Origin: a virus
Direction: 5' to 3' (one strand)
Virus record (IMG/VR): IMGVR_UViG_3300047673_000112
Coordinates: 1 to 42,192 of that record
DNA length: 42,192 nucleotides
The position numbers were made by a program, and so were the translations under genes. Below are positions 16,510-23,282 of this stretch, piece by piece. The first letter of the stretch is position 1; each line of letters begins with the position of its first letter. A model generated the notes under the pieces. The model was not told where the DNA came from, did not search any database, and saw only the letters and a list, made by a program, of their open reading frames with translations.

Positions 16510-16652
16510 GCAAGACCCCACTGCGGGCGGTCCGCGTTGATCCTGAACTCTGGGAGAAGGCGCGGGCCGTCGCGGACAAGAACGGCGACAACCTGAGTGC
16601 CGTTATCCGAGACGCGCTCAGAACCTACATCCAAGAGAATGAGGACAAATGA
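16506..16652 (+). CDS. ribbon-helix-helix DNA-binding protein (CopG/Arc-like)
   Basis: A 48-residue protein from ATG 16506, overlapping the previous stop. It fits the ribbon-helix-helix fold: strand RAVRVDPELW (7-16), helix EKARAVADKNG (17-27), turn DN and helix LSAVIRDALRTYIQENE (30-46). These proteins bind DNA as dimers through the paired strands. It may be an autoregulator of its own promoter, a Cro/Xis-type control protein, or the protein that binds the dispersed operators; none of these is shown. ATGA overlap with the following gene. Confidence 0.8.
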   Translation: MSKTPLRAVRVDPELWEKARAVADKNGDNLSAVIRDALRTYIQENEDK

Positions 16653-16912
16653 CCAATCAAGTGATCCCGGACGAGGCTGTCGAAGCGGCGGCGAAAGCGT
16701 TTCAGCTGGAACTCGTTATGAGGAAAGGCGAAATCGGCGCATCATCGCTCGCCTTACTAGCCGCCCTCGAAGCCGCAGCCCCGCACATGATCCAGGCCGC
16801 AAGGGCGGAGGCATGGGACGAGGGGCACCTGATGGGCTGGAATGAAGCCACCGCCAATACGCTGCCCGAACGCGAATCACTCTGGCGAAACCCCTACAGG
16901 ACCGCCAAGTGA
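16649..16912 (+). CDS. hypothetical protein with EAVEAAAKA / EAAAPHM motif
   Basis: An 87-residue helical protein with an N-terminal PDEAVEAAAKAF motif and LEAAAPHMIQAAR in the middle. The same frame of motifs occurs in the next gene and at 28623-28862, so this is a small repeated phage family. Such proteins are widespread in actinophages with no known role. Its first 45 bases include a 36-bp sequence repeated exactly in the next gene (16906-16941). Start and stop overlap both neighbours. Confidence 0.75.
   Translation: MTNQVIPDEAVEAAAKAFQLELVMRKGEIGASSLALLAALEAAAPHMIQAARAEAWDEGHLMGWNEATANTLPERESLWRNPYRTAK
16658..16693 (+). repeat. 36-bp exact direct repeat, copy 1
   Basis: Identical to 16906-16941. 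It encodes the shared VIPDEAVEAAA segment of the two adjacent paralogues. The copies are 248 bp apart, a substrate for recombination that would fuse or delete the genes. Confidence 0.9.
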
Positions 16913-16941
16913 TCCCGGACGAGGCTGTCGAAGCGGCGGCG
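16906..16941 (+). repeat. 36-bp exact direct repeat, copy 2
   Basis: Identical to 16658-16693, at the start of the second paralogue. Identity at third codon positions means either recent duplication or gene conversion. Confidence 0.9.
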
Positions 16942-17256
16942 CGGGCTTCGTGGGAAAAGGCCAATAGCGATCCGTGGATTAGCGGCGACCACGATGACGA
17001 GCGCTGGGCTGATCGCCGGGTCTACCTAGACGACGCCCGAGTGATGCTCGAAGCCGCTGCCCCGCACATGCTCTCCCATGAGCGGGAACAGACCAGGCTC
17101 GCACACTTGGACGCCGTCGTGAACGCGCGGACGGTAGACAAGCTGAACAACGCAGTTGAGGCCGTGCTCGCACTCGTGGATGCCAACACCCTGAACGGTG
17201 TTGTCATAGTCAGCGCGGCCCGAATCCGCGCCGCGATCACCAAGGCACTCCAGTAG
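16909..17256 (+). CDS. hypothetical protein, paralogue of the upstream gene
   Basis: A 115-residue protein from GTG 16909 overlapping the preceding TGA. Residues 2-13 (IPDEAVEAAARA) and about 50-55 (LEAAAPHM) match the upstream protein; the C-terminal half (KLNNAVEAVLALVDANTLNGV VIVSAARIRAAITKAL type helix pair) differs. It ends the operon; a terminator lies eight bases downstream. Role unknown. Confidence 0.75.
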   Translation: MIPDEAVEAAARASWEKANSDPWISGDHDDERWADRRVYLDDARVMLEAAAPHMLSHEREQTRLAHLDAVVNARTVDKLNNAVEAVLALVDANTLNGVVIVSAARIRAAITKALQ

Positions 17257-17263
17257 AACCACA

Positions 17264-17291
17264 AGCCCCCACCAAACGGTGGGGGCTTTTT
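17264..17291 (+). terminator. intrinsic terminator between the 16.1-17.3 kb operon and integrase
   Basis: Perfect 10-bp stem AGCCCCCACC (17264-17273) and GGTGGGGGCT (17278-17287), loop AAAC, then five T to 17291. It closes the rightward operon and abuts the integrase stop codon, so it may also shield the two convergent transcripts. Confidence 0.88.
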
Positions 17292-18482
17292 CTATGTCCC
17301 GAAGATTTCGAGGGCTTCCCCGGTGTCGATGGGGGTCAGGGATTGGGCCACGTAATGGGCCAGCGTGACCTTGTCGGATGCGTGGCCGAGCTGCTTTGAG
17401 GCCAACACGGAACCGTGGGCTTCATTGACCAACGTCGCAACCGTCTTACGCAACGTCTTCTGCGTCACCCACGACCATTCCGAATCGGCGAACGTTGCCG
17501 CCCACGCCCTCGCGACGTTCCTGGGGGCGAGCAGGTTGCCCTTGCCCGTGTGGAACACCATCGGCCCCGTTGCCGTGGCACGTCGTTCCCTCAGCATTTC
17601 GAGGACGACACCGCGCAACCTCAGCCGGCGAATGTCGTGCTCCTTCGTGGGCCTGAGTTGGAGCCCGTTCCCCGGCTCGCGGACGACCTGCTGCCGGATC
17701 TCCACCCACGGCTCCGGCGCGTCAAGGTGAACGTCCTCCCACGCAAGACCCAGCACCTCACCAGCACGGCAACCCGTAGCCAACAGGAAGTGCATCACGT
17801 CCAACGGCAGTTGCCCGCGGTTCTTCCCACCCATCCGGGCCGTGTCACCATTCGCACGCTCGAACCGCTCCTCATACGTGTACGGCTTCAACCGCTCCAC
17901 CGCATAATCACGCATCGCCACAACCTCAGCAACGGTCAACGCACGGATCGGCTTCCTAGCCTGCTTCGGGACCGGCACATAACCAACAGGGTTCATCCCC
18001 GCCGCACCCCACCGCACAGCCGCCGTAAACATCCCCGACAGTTTAGACCTGACGTTGAACGACGCCCCCGGACCATGCTCACGCGTCACATCCCGGACCA
18101 GCTTCTCAACCACCTGCGGCGACACCTCACGAATCCTGAACTTCCCCAGCTTCGGGATGATGTGGTTATCCAGGCACAGCCGCAAATTGTAAAGCGTGTT
18201 CGCCGCTAGACCGTCTTCCTGCTTCGCGGCCCAATACTTCTCCGCCAACTCAGACACCCGCGACTCACTGTCCAACTCCGCACCACCCGCGGACTTCGCA
18301 CGCCCCCGAAACTTCGCCTTCAACGCCGACTCAGCAGCACCCCGCGAGCCGCCCTGAGCCTTCACACGCCGCGTCTCACCATCCACATCCCGGTAACGCG
18401 CCATCGCCACATGCTTCCCATCCGGCGACTTGGAATAGCTGATATGGCCGTAGTCACCTATGGCTAGCTGCGGACGTGGCAC
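17292..18482 (-). CDS. int: tyrosine integrase
   Basis: A 396-residue site-specific recombinase. An arm-type DNA-binding region (1-70) is followed by a core-binding SAM-like domain (about 75-165) and the catalytic domain (about 180-390). Catalytic residues seen: Arg239 (ATGCRAGE), Lys280, Arg345 (TLRK), His367 (LGHAS) and Tyr377 (HYV). The first His of the usual HxxR box is replaced by Lys342, a substitution I regard as compatible with activity. Start is GTG 18482 with AGGGG upstream. It inserts the phage genome at attB, so the phage is temperate. Own promoter at 18509-18538. Confidence 0.95.
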   Translation of the reverse strand: MPRPQLAIGDYGHISYSKSPDGKHVAMARYRDVDGETRRVKAQGGSRGAAESALKAKFRGRAKSAGGAELDSESRVSELAEKYWAAKQEDGLAANTLYNLRLCLDNHIIPKLGKFRIREVSPQVVEKLVRDVTREHGPGASFNVRSKLSGMFTAAVRWGAAGMNPVGYVPVPKQARKPIRALTVAEVVAMRDYAVERLKPYTYEERFERANGDTARMGGKNRGQLPLDVMHFLLATGCRAGEVLGLAWEDVHLDAPEPWVEIRQQVVREPGNGLQLRPTKEHDIRRLRLRGVVLEMLRERRATATGPMVFHTGKGNLLAPRNVARAWAATFADSEWSWVTQKTLRKTVATLVNEAHGSVLASKQLGHASDKVTLAHYVAQSLTPIDTGEALEIFGT

Positions 18483-18508
18483 CCGTTACCCCTGACGTTA
18501 GTGAAGTG

Positions 18509-18538
18509 CTTATACTCCATTTTCCCATGATTAGTCAA
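18509..18538 (-). promoter_or_regulatory. leftward promoter for integrase
   Basis: Read on the minus strand: -35 TTGACT (18538-18533), 18-base spacer, -10 TATAAG (18514-18509). Expected start about 18502, 20 bases before the GTG. It lies between the ImmA-like gene and integrase, allowing integrase expression apart from the repressor transcript. Confidence 0.65.
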
Positions 18539-18543
18539 GTAAG

Positions 18544-19005
18544 TCACGCGGCGCCTATGAGCATTGCGGCGCGCATCTGGATCGCGGGGCACTTCGCGCA
18601 CTCCCAACAGCCCGCCTCGGAGGCTTGGGAGTCCGTCAACGTCGCGGCCCGGTCCATCAGCACTCGTTTCGTCACCCCCAGCAGCTTCGCCGTCTCCGAG
18701 AGCGTCCCCGACTTACACACGCCCGCGATCCGATCCAACGGAAGCAGCCGGCGCGCAGTCTCATACCTGACGGACATCTCCTCAGACTCCAACTGACGCG
18801 TCCCCTGGCCCCGCTCCACATGGATCGCCTCATGCGTCAACGCGCACAACATCTGCACCGCGTTCAACGACTCGTTCAGGTAAATGTTCTCCCCGTCCGT
18901 GTAACCGTGAACACTCTCAGGCAACTTGGTAATAAAGACCTGTCCCACAACAACCCCACAACTGTCGCACCTCAACCCCCCAGCGGTGTTGATTGGCAAG
19001 AGCAT
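18544..19005 (-). CDS. ImmA/IrrE-type zinc metallopeptidase with cysteine pairs
   Basis: A 153-residue protein. HEAIH at residues 58-62 is the zinc-binding HExxH motif, preceded by YLNESLNAVQMLCALT, the usual helix of ImmA/IrrE proteins. A CDSC pair (13-16) near the start and CWECAKC near the end could hold another zinc. ATG 19005 has AGGA five bases upstream; a TTG six codons earlier is less likely. ImmA enzymes cut phage or ICE repressors during induction. It lies just downstream of the repressor gene on the same strand, so it probably acts on that repressor. Inference from family and position. Confidence 0.82.
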   Translation of the reverse strand: MLLPINTAGGLRCDSCGVVVGQVFITKLPESVHGYTDGENIYLNESLNAVQMLCALTHEAIHVERGQGTRQLESEEMSVRYETARRLLPLDRIAGVCKSGTLSETAKLLGVTKRVLMDRAATLTDSQASEAGCWECAKCPAIQMRAAMLIGAA

Positions 19006-19117
19006 AAAGGTCCTACCTGACAATTTGGTTCGAAAGTATGTTCGGGAAACGTCACGATTTCAGCATAAATCAGATAACAAATGGTTACGTGACATCATCA
19101 ACGCAGGTCAGGGGCCT
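19006..19117. other. gap between repressor and ImmA-like genes with inverted repeat
   Basis: A 112-bp AT-richer gap. It holds an inverted repeat GTCACG/CGTGAC (about 19051 and 19090) around CAGCATAAATCAG. A leftward promoter for the ImmA-like gene may lie here (minus CATACT as -10), but no convincing -35 is visible. No gene is seen. Confidence 0.4.
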
Positions 19118-19885
19118 TTAGTCCCTATCATCCTCACCCGGAACATGCTCATCCGACGCGGCCAAATCGTAGTGAGACTGCTCACTGTGCAACGGGACCA
19201 CGTTCGACGGGGCCCGCAACCGGTCAAGCTCCAACTGCATCGCACCCACCTTCCGGGTTAGTTCCATCAGCAACTCATCCACAGACAGGTCACGCGCCTT
19301 GGCAGTCCCAGGCTCCGGCATTGCTGCCCAATCCCGAACCTCAGACAGCGTGAACGCCTTCGTTATCGGCGCCTCCAGGATCTCCGTGATAACCCCACGA
19401 CGCCACCCCAGCGCATCCTCCAACATCGGGCGCGACTTACGCAACGGAGTCACCTCACCATCACGCCACCCATAAAACGACCGCTCAGCCCCCACCGACC
19501 AGCCCCGGAAAATATCCGCCGGCCCCCGCCGCGACTCGTCCAACTCCTCCTTGATCAGGCGCGATAGTTCGGCGCGGTTGTCCTTTGTCTCGGCGCGCAG
19601 CTTGCGGCCCCGGTTTGCAGCAAGCTCCTTAGCCGCATCCTCACGCCCTACAGCGATCAGTTCCTCCTCGGTGACCTCCACTACCGAAGCCATCCGCGCC
19701 AGCGTCTCAGCCGGCGCTACAACCTTTACCTGATCGCCCCTACCGACCGCCTGGTAACCGTTCACGATGTTCCTCCACCTTGTATCTGACATGCCGAGTT
19801 CTTCGGCTGCCTTGCGGGCCGAGATGTGCAGTCTCTTCTGGGCGTCTCCGATGAGCTTGCCCTCGGGTGTTTGCATGTTTTCCAT
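19118..19885 (-). CDS. immunity repressor with two HTH domains
   Basis: A 255-residue protein from ATG 19885. Residues about 10-45 are an atypical XRE-like HTH (ISARKAAEELGMSDTRWRNIVNG); a linker follows, then about 105-171 resembles a second HTH with the actinobacterial prophage pattern GAERSFYGWRDGEVTPLRKS and LEDALGWRRGVITEIL. The C-terminal part (about 200-235) is a helix that could mediate dimers. It is divergent from a Cro-like gene across a region with three TTATGCGAA copies, and upstream of the ImmA-like and integrase genes. No Shine-Dalgarno lies before ATG 19885, pointing to a leaderless mRNA. An in-frame ATG 12 codons upstream would extend into the operator. Confidence 0.8.
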   Translation of the reverse strand: MENMQTPEGKLIGDAQKRLHISARKAAEELGMSDTRWRNIVNGYQAVGRGDQVKVVAPAETLARMASVVEVTEEELIAVGREDAAKELAANRGRKLRAETKDNRAELSRLIKEELDESRRGPADIFRGWSVGAERSFYGWRDGEVTPLRKSRPMLEDALGWRRGVITEILEAPITKAFTLSEVRDWAAMPEPGTAKARDLSVDELLMELTRKVGAMQLELDRLRAPSNVVPLHSEQSHYDLAASDEHVPGEDDRD

Positions 19886-20053
19886 GTCGCTAGCTTGTTC
19901 GCGAAAGTTATGCGAAGTCAATTAGGCCGACTACGTGCTTTGTTCGCAATCACAATCGTGTAATTCTCATTTTTCCGCGTACTTACGCTGTTTTCCGAAA
20001 AACTTATGCGAACTGTGTTGACTTCGCATAACTTCGCAGTGCATGATTGACCT
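19886..20053. promoter_or_regulatory. divergent repressor/Cro control region
   Basis: Three exact copies of TTATGCGAA or its complement: 19908-19916, 20004-20012 and 20023-20031 (the last two form an inverted repeat 10 bp apart). A palindrome TTCGCGAA lies at 19898-19905. -35 TTGACT boxes: plus 20018-20023, minus 19921-19916. Each is 36 bases from its ATG. Plus -10 CATGAT at 20042-20047 (18-base spacer); no convincing minus -10. Both genes lack ribosome sites. Confidence 0.75.
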
Positions 20054-20302
20054 ATGGAAAACAAGTTCAGGGGCCACAGAGTCGCCCCGCTCAACCAGGA
20101 CCCGAAGGCGGTCCGGTGGGCACTTGCAGCCACCCGAATGTCACAGGAACAGCTGCGGTCCCGCACCGGCATCTCCGCATCACTCATCAACGAAATCCTC
20201 TCCGGCAAACGCAACGCCACACCGGAAAAGCTCGGCCTCATCGCCGACGCCCTCAACTGCCCCGTCAGCGTCCTCGAAGCAAAAAAGGACTGGGCAGCAT
20301 GA
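20054..20302 (+). CDS. Cro-like XRE-family regulator, probably leaderless
   Basis: An 82-residue protein with an XRE HTH at about 29-60 (MSQEQLRSRTGISASLINEILSGKRNATPEKL) and a short C-terminal helix (LGLIADALNCPVSVLEAKK). It is the first gene of the rightward early operon and divergent from the repressor, the normal place for Cro. No ribosome site precedes ATG 20054; the -10 at 20042-20047 puts the transcription start at about the A of ATG. Stop overlaps the next ATG. It likely competes with the repressor for the TTATGCGAA sites. Confidence 0.85.
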   Translation: MENKFRGHRVAPLNQDPKAVRWALAATRMSQEQLRSRTGISASLINEILSGKRNATPEKLGLIADALNCPVSVLEAKKDWAA

Positions 20303-20694
20303 GCACCCACCAGCACGCAGACAAAGAGACGTATGTATACCGGCTCTTCAACGCAGACCGGGAACTCATCTACATCGGATGCACCCACGACGTAGAGGCC
20401 CGGATCAACGCACACCGCGTAAGCGCCTGGTGGTATCCGCAGGTTCACTTCTCATCCGTCGAAGACTTCTCGGACCGAACCACGGCCCACGCCGCCGAGA
20501 TGAAAGCCATCTTCACCGAGAACCCGAAATGGAACATCCGCCACCGCTCACTAGGCACCACCGGATGGACTGCGCAGATGTACCTCGACTACATCAAGGC
20601 AGTCCAGATGACCGGCCCTCAGTACGCCTTCCACCGGAACTGCGTGAAGCGCGCGCAGCGGTTCCTATCAGCGCTTGAAACCCAAGCCGCGTGA
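20299..20694 (+). CDS. GIY-YIG domain protein
   Basis: A 131-residue protein from ATG 20299. Residues 11-40 match the GIY-YIG core: YVYRLFN (Tyr12, Tyr14), LIYIGCTHD (Tyr25-Ile-Gly27) and Arg35 (ARINAH); an Glu at about 57-60 or 74-77 would complete the site. GIY-YIG enzymes cut or nick DNA. There is no extra DNA-binding domain, so it is not a usual homing endonuclease; small phage forms may act in recombination or exclusion. Second gene of the early operon, coupled to the Cro-like gene. Confidence 0.75.
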   Translation: MSTHQHADKETYVYRLFNADRELIYIGCTHDVEARINAHRVSAWWYPQVHFSSVEDFSDRTTAHAAEMKAIFTENPKWNIRHRSLGTTGWTAQMYLDYIKAVQMTGPQYAFHRNCVKRAQRFLSALETQAA

Positions 20695-20870
20695 TGAACG
20701 TGACGACCATCTGGTCCACCACTCACACGGCCCCGATCACCTTCGACCGGATCAGTCCGACCATCGTGCAGATCACCCTCGAAGACGGATCAACCCAGCT
20801 CTACAACGCAGCCGACCTCGAAGCGGTCTGCAAAACCGAATCAGCCCAAAACCACCAGGAGAAGAAATGA
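20694..20870 (+). CDS. hypothetical small protein
   Basis: A 58-residue protein from ATG 20694 (a GTG one codon earlier is also in frame), overlapping the preceding stop by one base. Start is beta-like (ITFDRISPTIVQITLEDGSTQLYN) with an acidic/amide C-terminus. Start and stop overlaps with both neighbours support coding. No known family. Confidence 0.6.
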   Translation: MNVTTIWSTTHTAPITFDRISPTIVQITLEDGSTQLYNAADLEAVCKTESAQNHQEKK

Positions 20871-21052
20871 CCGCCAAGACCAGCCCCCAGCACCGCGCCG
20901 AACCGAACGAGAAGACCCTCGCTTTCTGGCAGCGCGAAGAAAACCTCCACCGCATCCACGGTGTGAAGCCTGAGATCCTCCCCGGCTTCGGCAAGCACCG
21001 TCAGCCGTCCATCATGGCCGCACCCGAGACGGAAGCCGAGGCGGCGGCATGA
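20867..21052 (+). CDS. hypothetical small protein
   Basis: A 61-residue protein from ATG 20867, overlapping the stop before it, with GGAGAAG upstream. Charged N-terminus (QHRAEPNEKTLAFWQREENL), then GVKPEILPGFGKHR and an acidic Ala/Glu tail. Coupled on both sides. No function recognised. Confidence 0.65.
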   Translation: MTAKTSPQHRAEPNEKTLAFWQREENLHRIHGVKPEILPGFGKHRQPSIMAAPETEAEAAA

Positions 21053-21336
21053 GCGCCCGGGATGAACTGGCAGAGGTGATCGAAGCAGGTTACGCCGGCA
21101 GTGATAGCCATTGCCCGTACGACCACGCCACGGAAATCGCAGAAGCGATCCTCGCCGCGGGCTACGTGAAGGCGGAACCGGCATGGGCAGAAACTCTCAC
21201 CAACGACGGAACCTACGAGTACACGATCAGTTCCGACTGCGACGGCTCAAACGTCCAGCACTGGCGCCGGGTTCCGGGACTCATTTACGAGGGTCAGGCA
21301 TCGCCTTGGCTCACCTACACCCCCGAGGAGTCCTGA
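21049..21336 (+). CDS. hypothetical protein
   Basis: A 95-residue protein. The N-terminal half (ELAEVIEAGYAGSD ... HATEIAEAILAAGYVK) is a pattern frequent in small actinophage proteins; the C-terminal half is aromatic (YTISSDCDGSNVQHWRRVPG). ATGA overlap with the gene before; its TGA overlaps the next ATG by one base. Role unknown. Confidence 0.68.
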   Translation: MSARDELAEVIEAGYAGSDSHCPYDHATEIAEAILAAGYVKAEPAWAETLTNDGTYEYTISSDCDGSNVQHWRRVPGLIYEGQASPWLTYTPEES

Positions 21337-21701
21337 TGGGCCGCGTAACGGAACCCCAGGCCCGGCAGATCATCCGGGAAATGTGCAGCCAGTTCATCGA
21401 AGACGAACCAGCCCGCAGTGAGAGTGTCATGGCGGAGTTGGACCGGCTCGAACAGCTCGAAGACGACATCACCGCGAAGATCGGCGCCGACATCAGGCAC
21501 GGGTCCTTGGCTGACACCCTCACCACACTCGACGGGATCCAGTCCGTCGAATGCGGCACCCACCCCGACCTTGTCCAGAACGCAGCGCTGACCATCAACA
21601 CGGCGCCCGACATCCTGGACCGCCTCGAATCACAACTCCGCGAAGACCTTTGGTTCGTCCTCCAAGCAGCCGGCTTCACCGCAAAGAGGTACGCGGCATG
21701 A
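21336..21701 (+). CDS. hypothetical acidic helical protein
   Basis: A 121-residue acidic, mainly helical protein from ATG 21336 (GAGGAG upstream). Contains RLEQLEDDITAKIGADI and two later helices with DRLESQLREDLWFVLQAAGF. No catalytic motif. Coupled to the next gene by ATGA. Confidence 0.65.
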   Translation: MGRVTEPQARQIIREMCSQFIEDEPARSESVMAELDRLEQLEDDITAKIGADIRHGSLADTLTTLDGIQSVECGTHPDLVQNAALTINTAPDILDRLESQLREDLWFVLQAAGFTAKRYAA

Positions 21702-21826
21702 ACGACGCCACAACCCTCGCCGCGATCCGGGACACGTTGGACGAGTACTTCCGGGGACAGTCGGACCACTACGAAGTCTTGAATCGCATCGCCTACATCA
21801 CCGGACTGAACGAAGGTGCGAAATGA
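21698..21826 (+). CDS. hypothetical small protein
   Basis: A 42-residue protein from ATG 21698 with AAAGAGG upstream. Sequence MNDATTLAAIRDTLDEYFRG is helical and acidic, followed by HYEVLNRIAYITGL. Start and stop overlap both neighbours, the best evidence that it is translated. Function not recognised. Confidence 0.6.
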   Translation: MNDATTLAAIRDTLDEYFRGQSDHYEVLNRIAYITGLNEGAK

Positions 21827-21936
21827 ACGCCCTAATCCTCCTCCTCGCAACAGTCGGCACGGGCCTCATGATCCACCCCGCTATCCGCCACGACAACGAC
21901 CAACCCATCCAAGTCACAGGAAAGGCACGCAAATGA
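21823..21936 (+). CDS. small single-helix membrane peptide
   Basis: A 37-residue peptide from ATG 21823 (GAAGG upstream). Residues 2-16 (NALILLLATVGTGLM) form a short hydrophobic helix, followed by a polar tail. ATGA at both ends. It could be a small membrane regulator; no family known. Confidence 0.5.
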   Translation: MNALILLLATVGTGLMIHPAIRHDNDQPIQVTGKARK

Positions 21937-22082
21937 TCGAAATAACCGGCAACATCAAGGTCCACCGCCCCGAACGCCGCGACTGGGAAACCGAGGGATG
22001 GCGGGACATCGAAGCCCAAACCAGGGCCACCATCAACCGGCTCCTCGTGGATCAGAACAACCCTGACGGAGACAACCGATGA
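21933..22082 (+). CDS. hypothetical small protein
   Basis: A 49-residue charged protein from ATG 21933 with GGAAAGG upstream, ATGA overlaps on both sides. Sequence includes KVHRPERRDWETEGWRDIEA and a short helix. Not recognised. Confidence 0.55.
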   Translation: MIEITGNIKVHRPERRDWETEGWRDIEAQTRATINRLLVDQNNPDGDNR

Positions 22083-22321
22083 GCTGCACAGAGAAATGCT
22101 GGACCCCTGTCGACTGCCCCGAGCACGGTCAGGAAATGTGGCCCGTTGGCAGGTCCGCCCCGCTAGGCACGTTCGATTGCTGCGACCTATCCGGTCGGCT
22201 GGCAATCAACACCCGGCACCTGTTCAGCGAACACGACAGCGATCGCCACTACTTCGACCGCGAAGGCTGGGAGGCACACGAAGCAACCTGCCCCGAATGC
22301 AACCCGGACGGTGACCTGTGA
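22079..22321 (+). CDS. cysteine/histidine-rich hypothetical protein
   Basis: An 80-residue protein with metal-binding residues at both ends: CTEKCWTPVDCPEHG near the start and HEATCPECNPDG near the end, plus FDCCD in the middle. The pattern suggests one or two zinc sites. Such small zinc proteins in early operons often bind DNA or host proteins, but no function can be assigned. GTGA overlap with the next gene. Confidence 0.65.
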   Translation: MSCTEKCWTPVDCPEHGQEMWPVGRSAPLGTFDCCDLSGRLAINTRHLFSEHDSDRHYFDREGWEAHEATCPECNPDGDL

Positions 22322-22431
22322 ACCCGGTCGAGAAAGACGCCCCGACTAAACCCAAACCCTGCCCCGACAACTGCCCATGCCGCCAAGACGACGCCATGAC
22401 CACACCACTGAACCTGGAGGACGTTGAGTAA
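22318..22431 (+). CDS. small CPxxCPC-containing protein
   Basis: A 37-residue protein from GTG 22318. It has Cys-Pro clusters (PCPDNCPCRQDD), a likely small metal site, and an acidic C-terminus. Its stop overlaps the ATG of the RecE-like gene (TAATG) and it contains that gene's ribosome site (GGAGGA). Confidence 0.5.
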   Translation: MNPVEKDAPTKPKPCPDNCPCRQDDAMTTPLNLEDVE

Positions 22432-23282
22432 TGAGCATCACGATCACGGAGCCGGGCATCTACTCCGGCATCCCGAATGACGTTTACCACAGTGACCCGA
22501 CCCCGGACGGGAGCCTCAGCAGCACCGGGGCGCGGAAGATCCTGGACAAGACGCCGGCTCACTTCCGCTACGACCAAACCCACCCGCACCACTCGGACGC
22601 GTTCGACCTCGGCACCGCCGCGCACTCCGTGATCCTCGAAGGGGACCACGCCGGGATTGTGGTTGTGGACGCCGCGAACTGGATGTCGAAGGCCGCGAAA
22701 GAGCAGCGCGACGAAGCCCACGCCAAGGGGTTGACGCCGCTGTTGTCGAAGGACTACGCCCAGGTGTTGGCGATGGCTGAGCAGATCAAAACCCACAAGG
22801 AAGCCATGTACCTGCTCAAGGACGGGCTGCCGGAGCAGTCGGCGTTTTGGCAGCACGAGACGGGTGTGTGGTTGCGGGCCCGGTTCGACTGGTTGCCGAA
22901 CCACCGCGGCCCCGGACTCCTGCTCACGGACTACAAGACCAGCGTCTCGGCTGACCGGTTCAAGTTCGCCAAGTCCGCCGCCGACTACGGCTACCACCAG
23001 CAAGCCGCGTTCTACATCGACGCCGCCAAAGCGCTCGGCCTGTCCAAAGACCCCGGCATGGCGTTCGTCGTCCAGGAAAAGCAACCTCCATTCCTTGTCA
23101 ACGTCATCGAACTGGATGAGGAAGCCATCGCCACCGGACGGGCCCTCAACGAGAAGGCAATCCGCCTCTACCAACAGTGCAAACTCACCGACACGTGGCC
23201 CGGATACCGGATGGGCGACCCCGTCCCCCTCCCCAAATGGGCCATCTACGACGCCGACAACAAACTAGGCGCTGCGGCGTGA
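22431..23282 (+). CDS. RecE/Exo VIII-like PD-(D/E)XK exonuclease (DUF3799 type)
   Basis: A 283-residue nuclease. Motifs: SSTGARKILDKTPAHFRY near 30-47, FDLGTAAHSVILEG (58-71, with His65), PEQSAFW (134-140), RARFDWLP (149-156, Asp153) and LLTDYKTS (164-171, Asp167, Lys169), then the QAAFYIDAAKALG helix. These are the elements of phage RecE-like exonucleases that resect double-stranded ends to give 3' tails. The RecT-like annealing gene follows after one small gene, giving a RecE/RecT-type recombination pair; SSB and RusA lie downstream. Confidence 0.87.
   Translation: MSITITEPGIYSGIPNDVYHSDPTPDGSLSSTGARKILDKTPAHFRYDQTHPHHSDAFDLGTAAHSVILEGDHAGIVVVDAANWMSKAAKEQRDEAHAKGLTPLLSKDYAQVLAMAEQIKTHKEAMYLLKDGLPEQSAFWQHETGVWLRARFDWLPNHRGPGLLLTDYKTSVSADRFKFAKSAADYGYHQQAAFYIDAAKALGLSKDPGMAFVVQEKQPPFLVNVIELDEEAIATGRALNEKAIRLYQQCKLTDTWPGYRMGDPVPLPKWAIYDADNKLGAAA

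Noticed and set aside
19918-20448. Minus-strand frame of 176 residues upstream of the repressor
   Set aside because: It runs through the Cro-like gene and the operator region in the opposite sense; no ribosome site and no domain.
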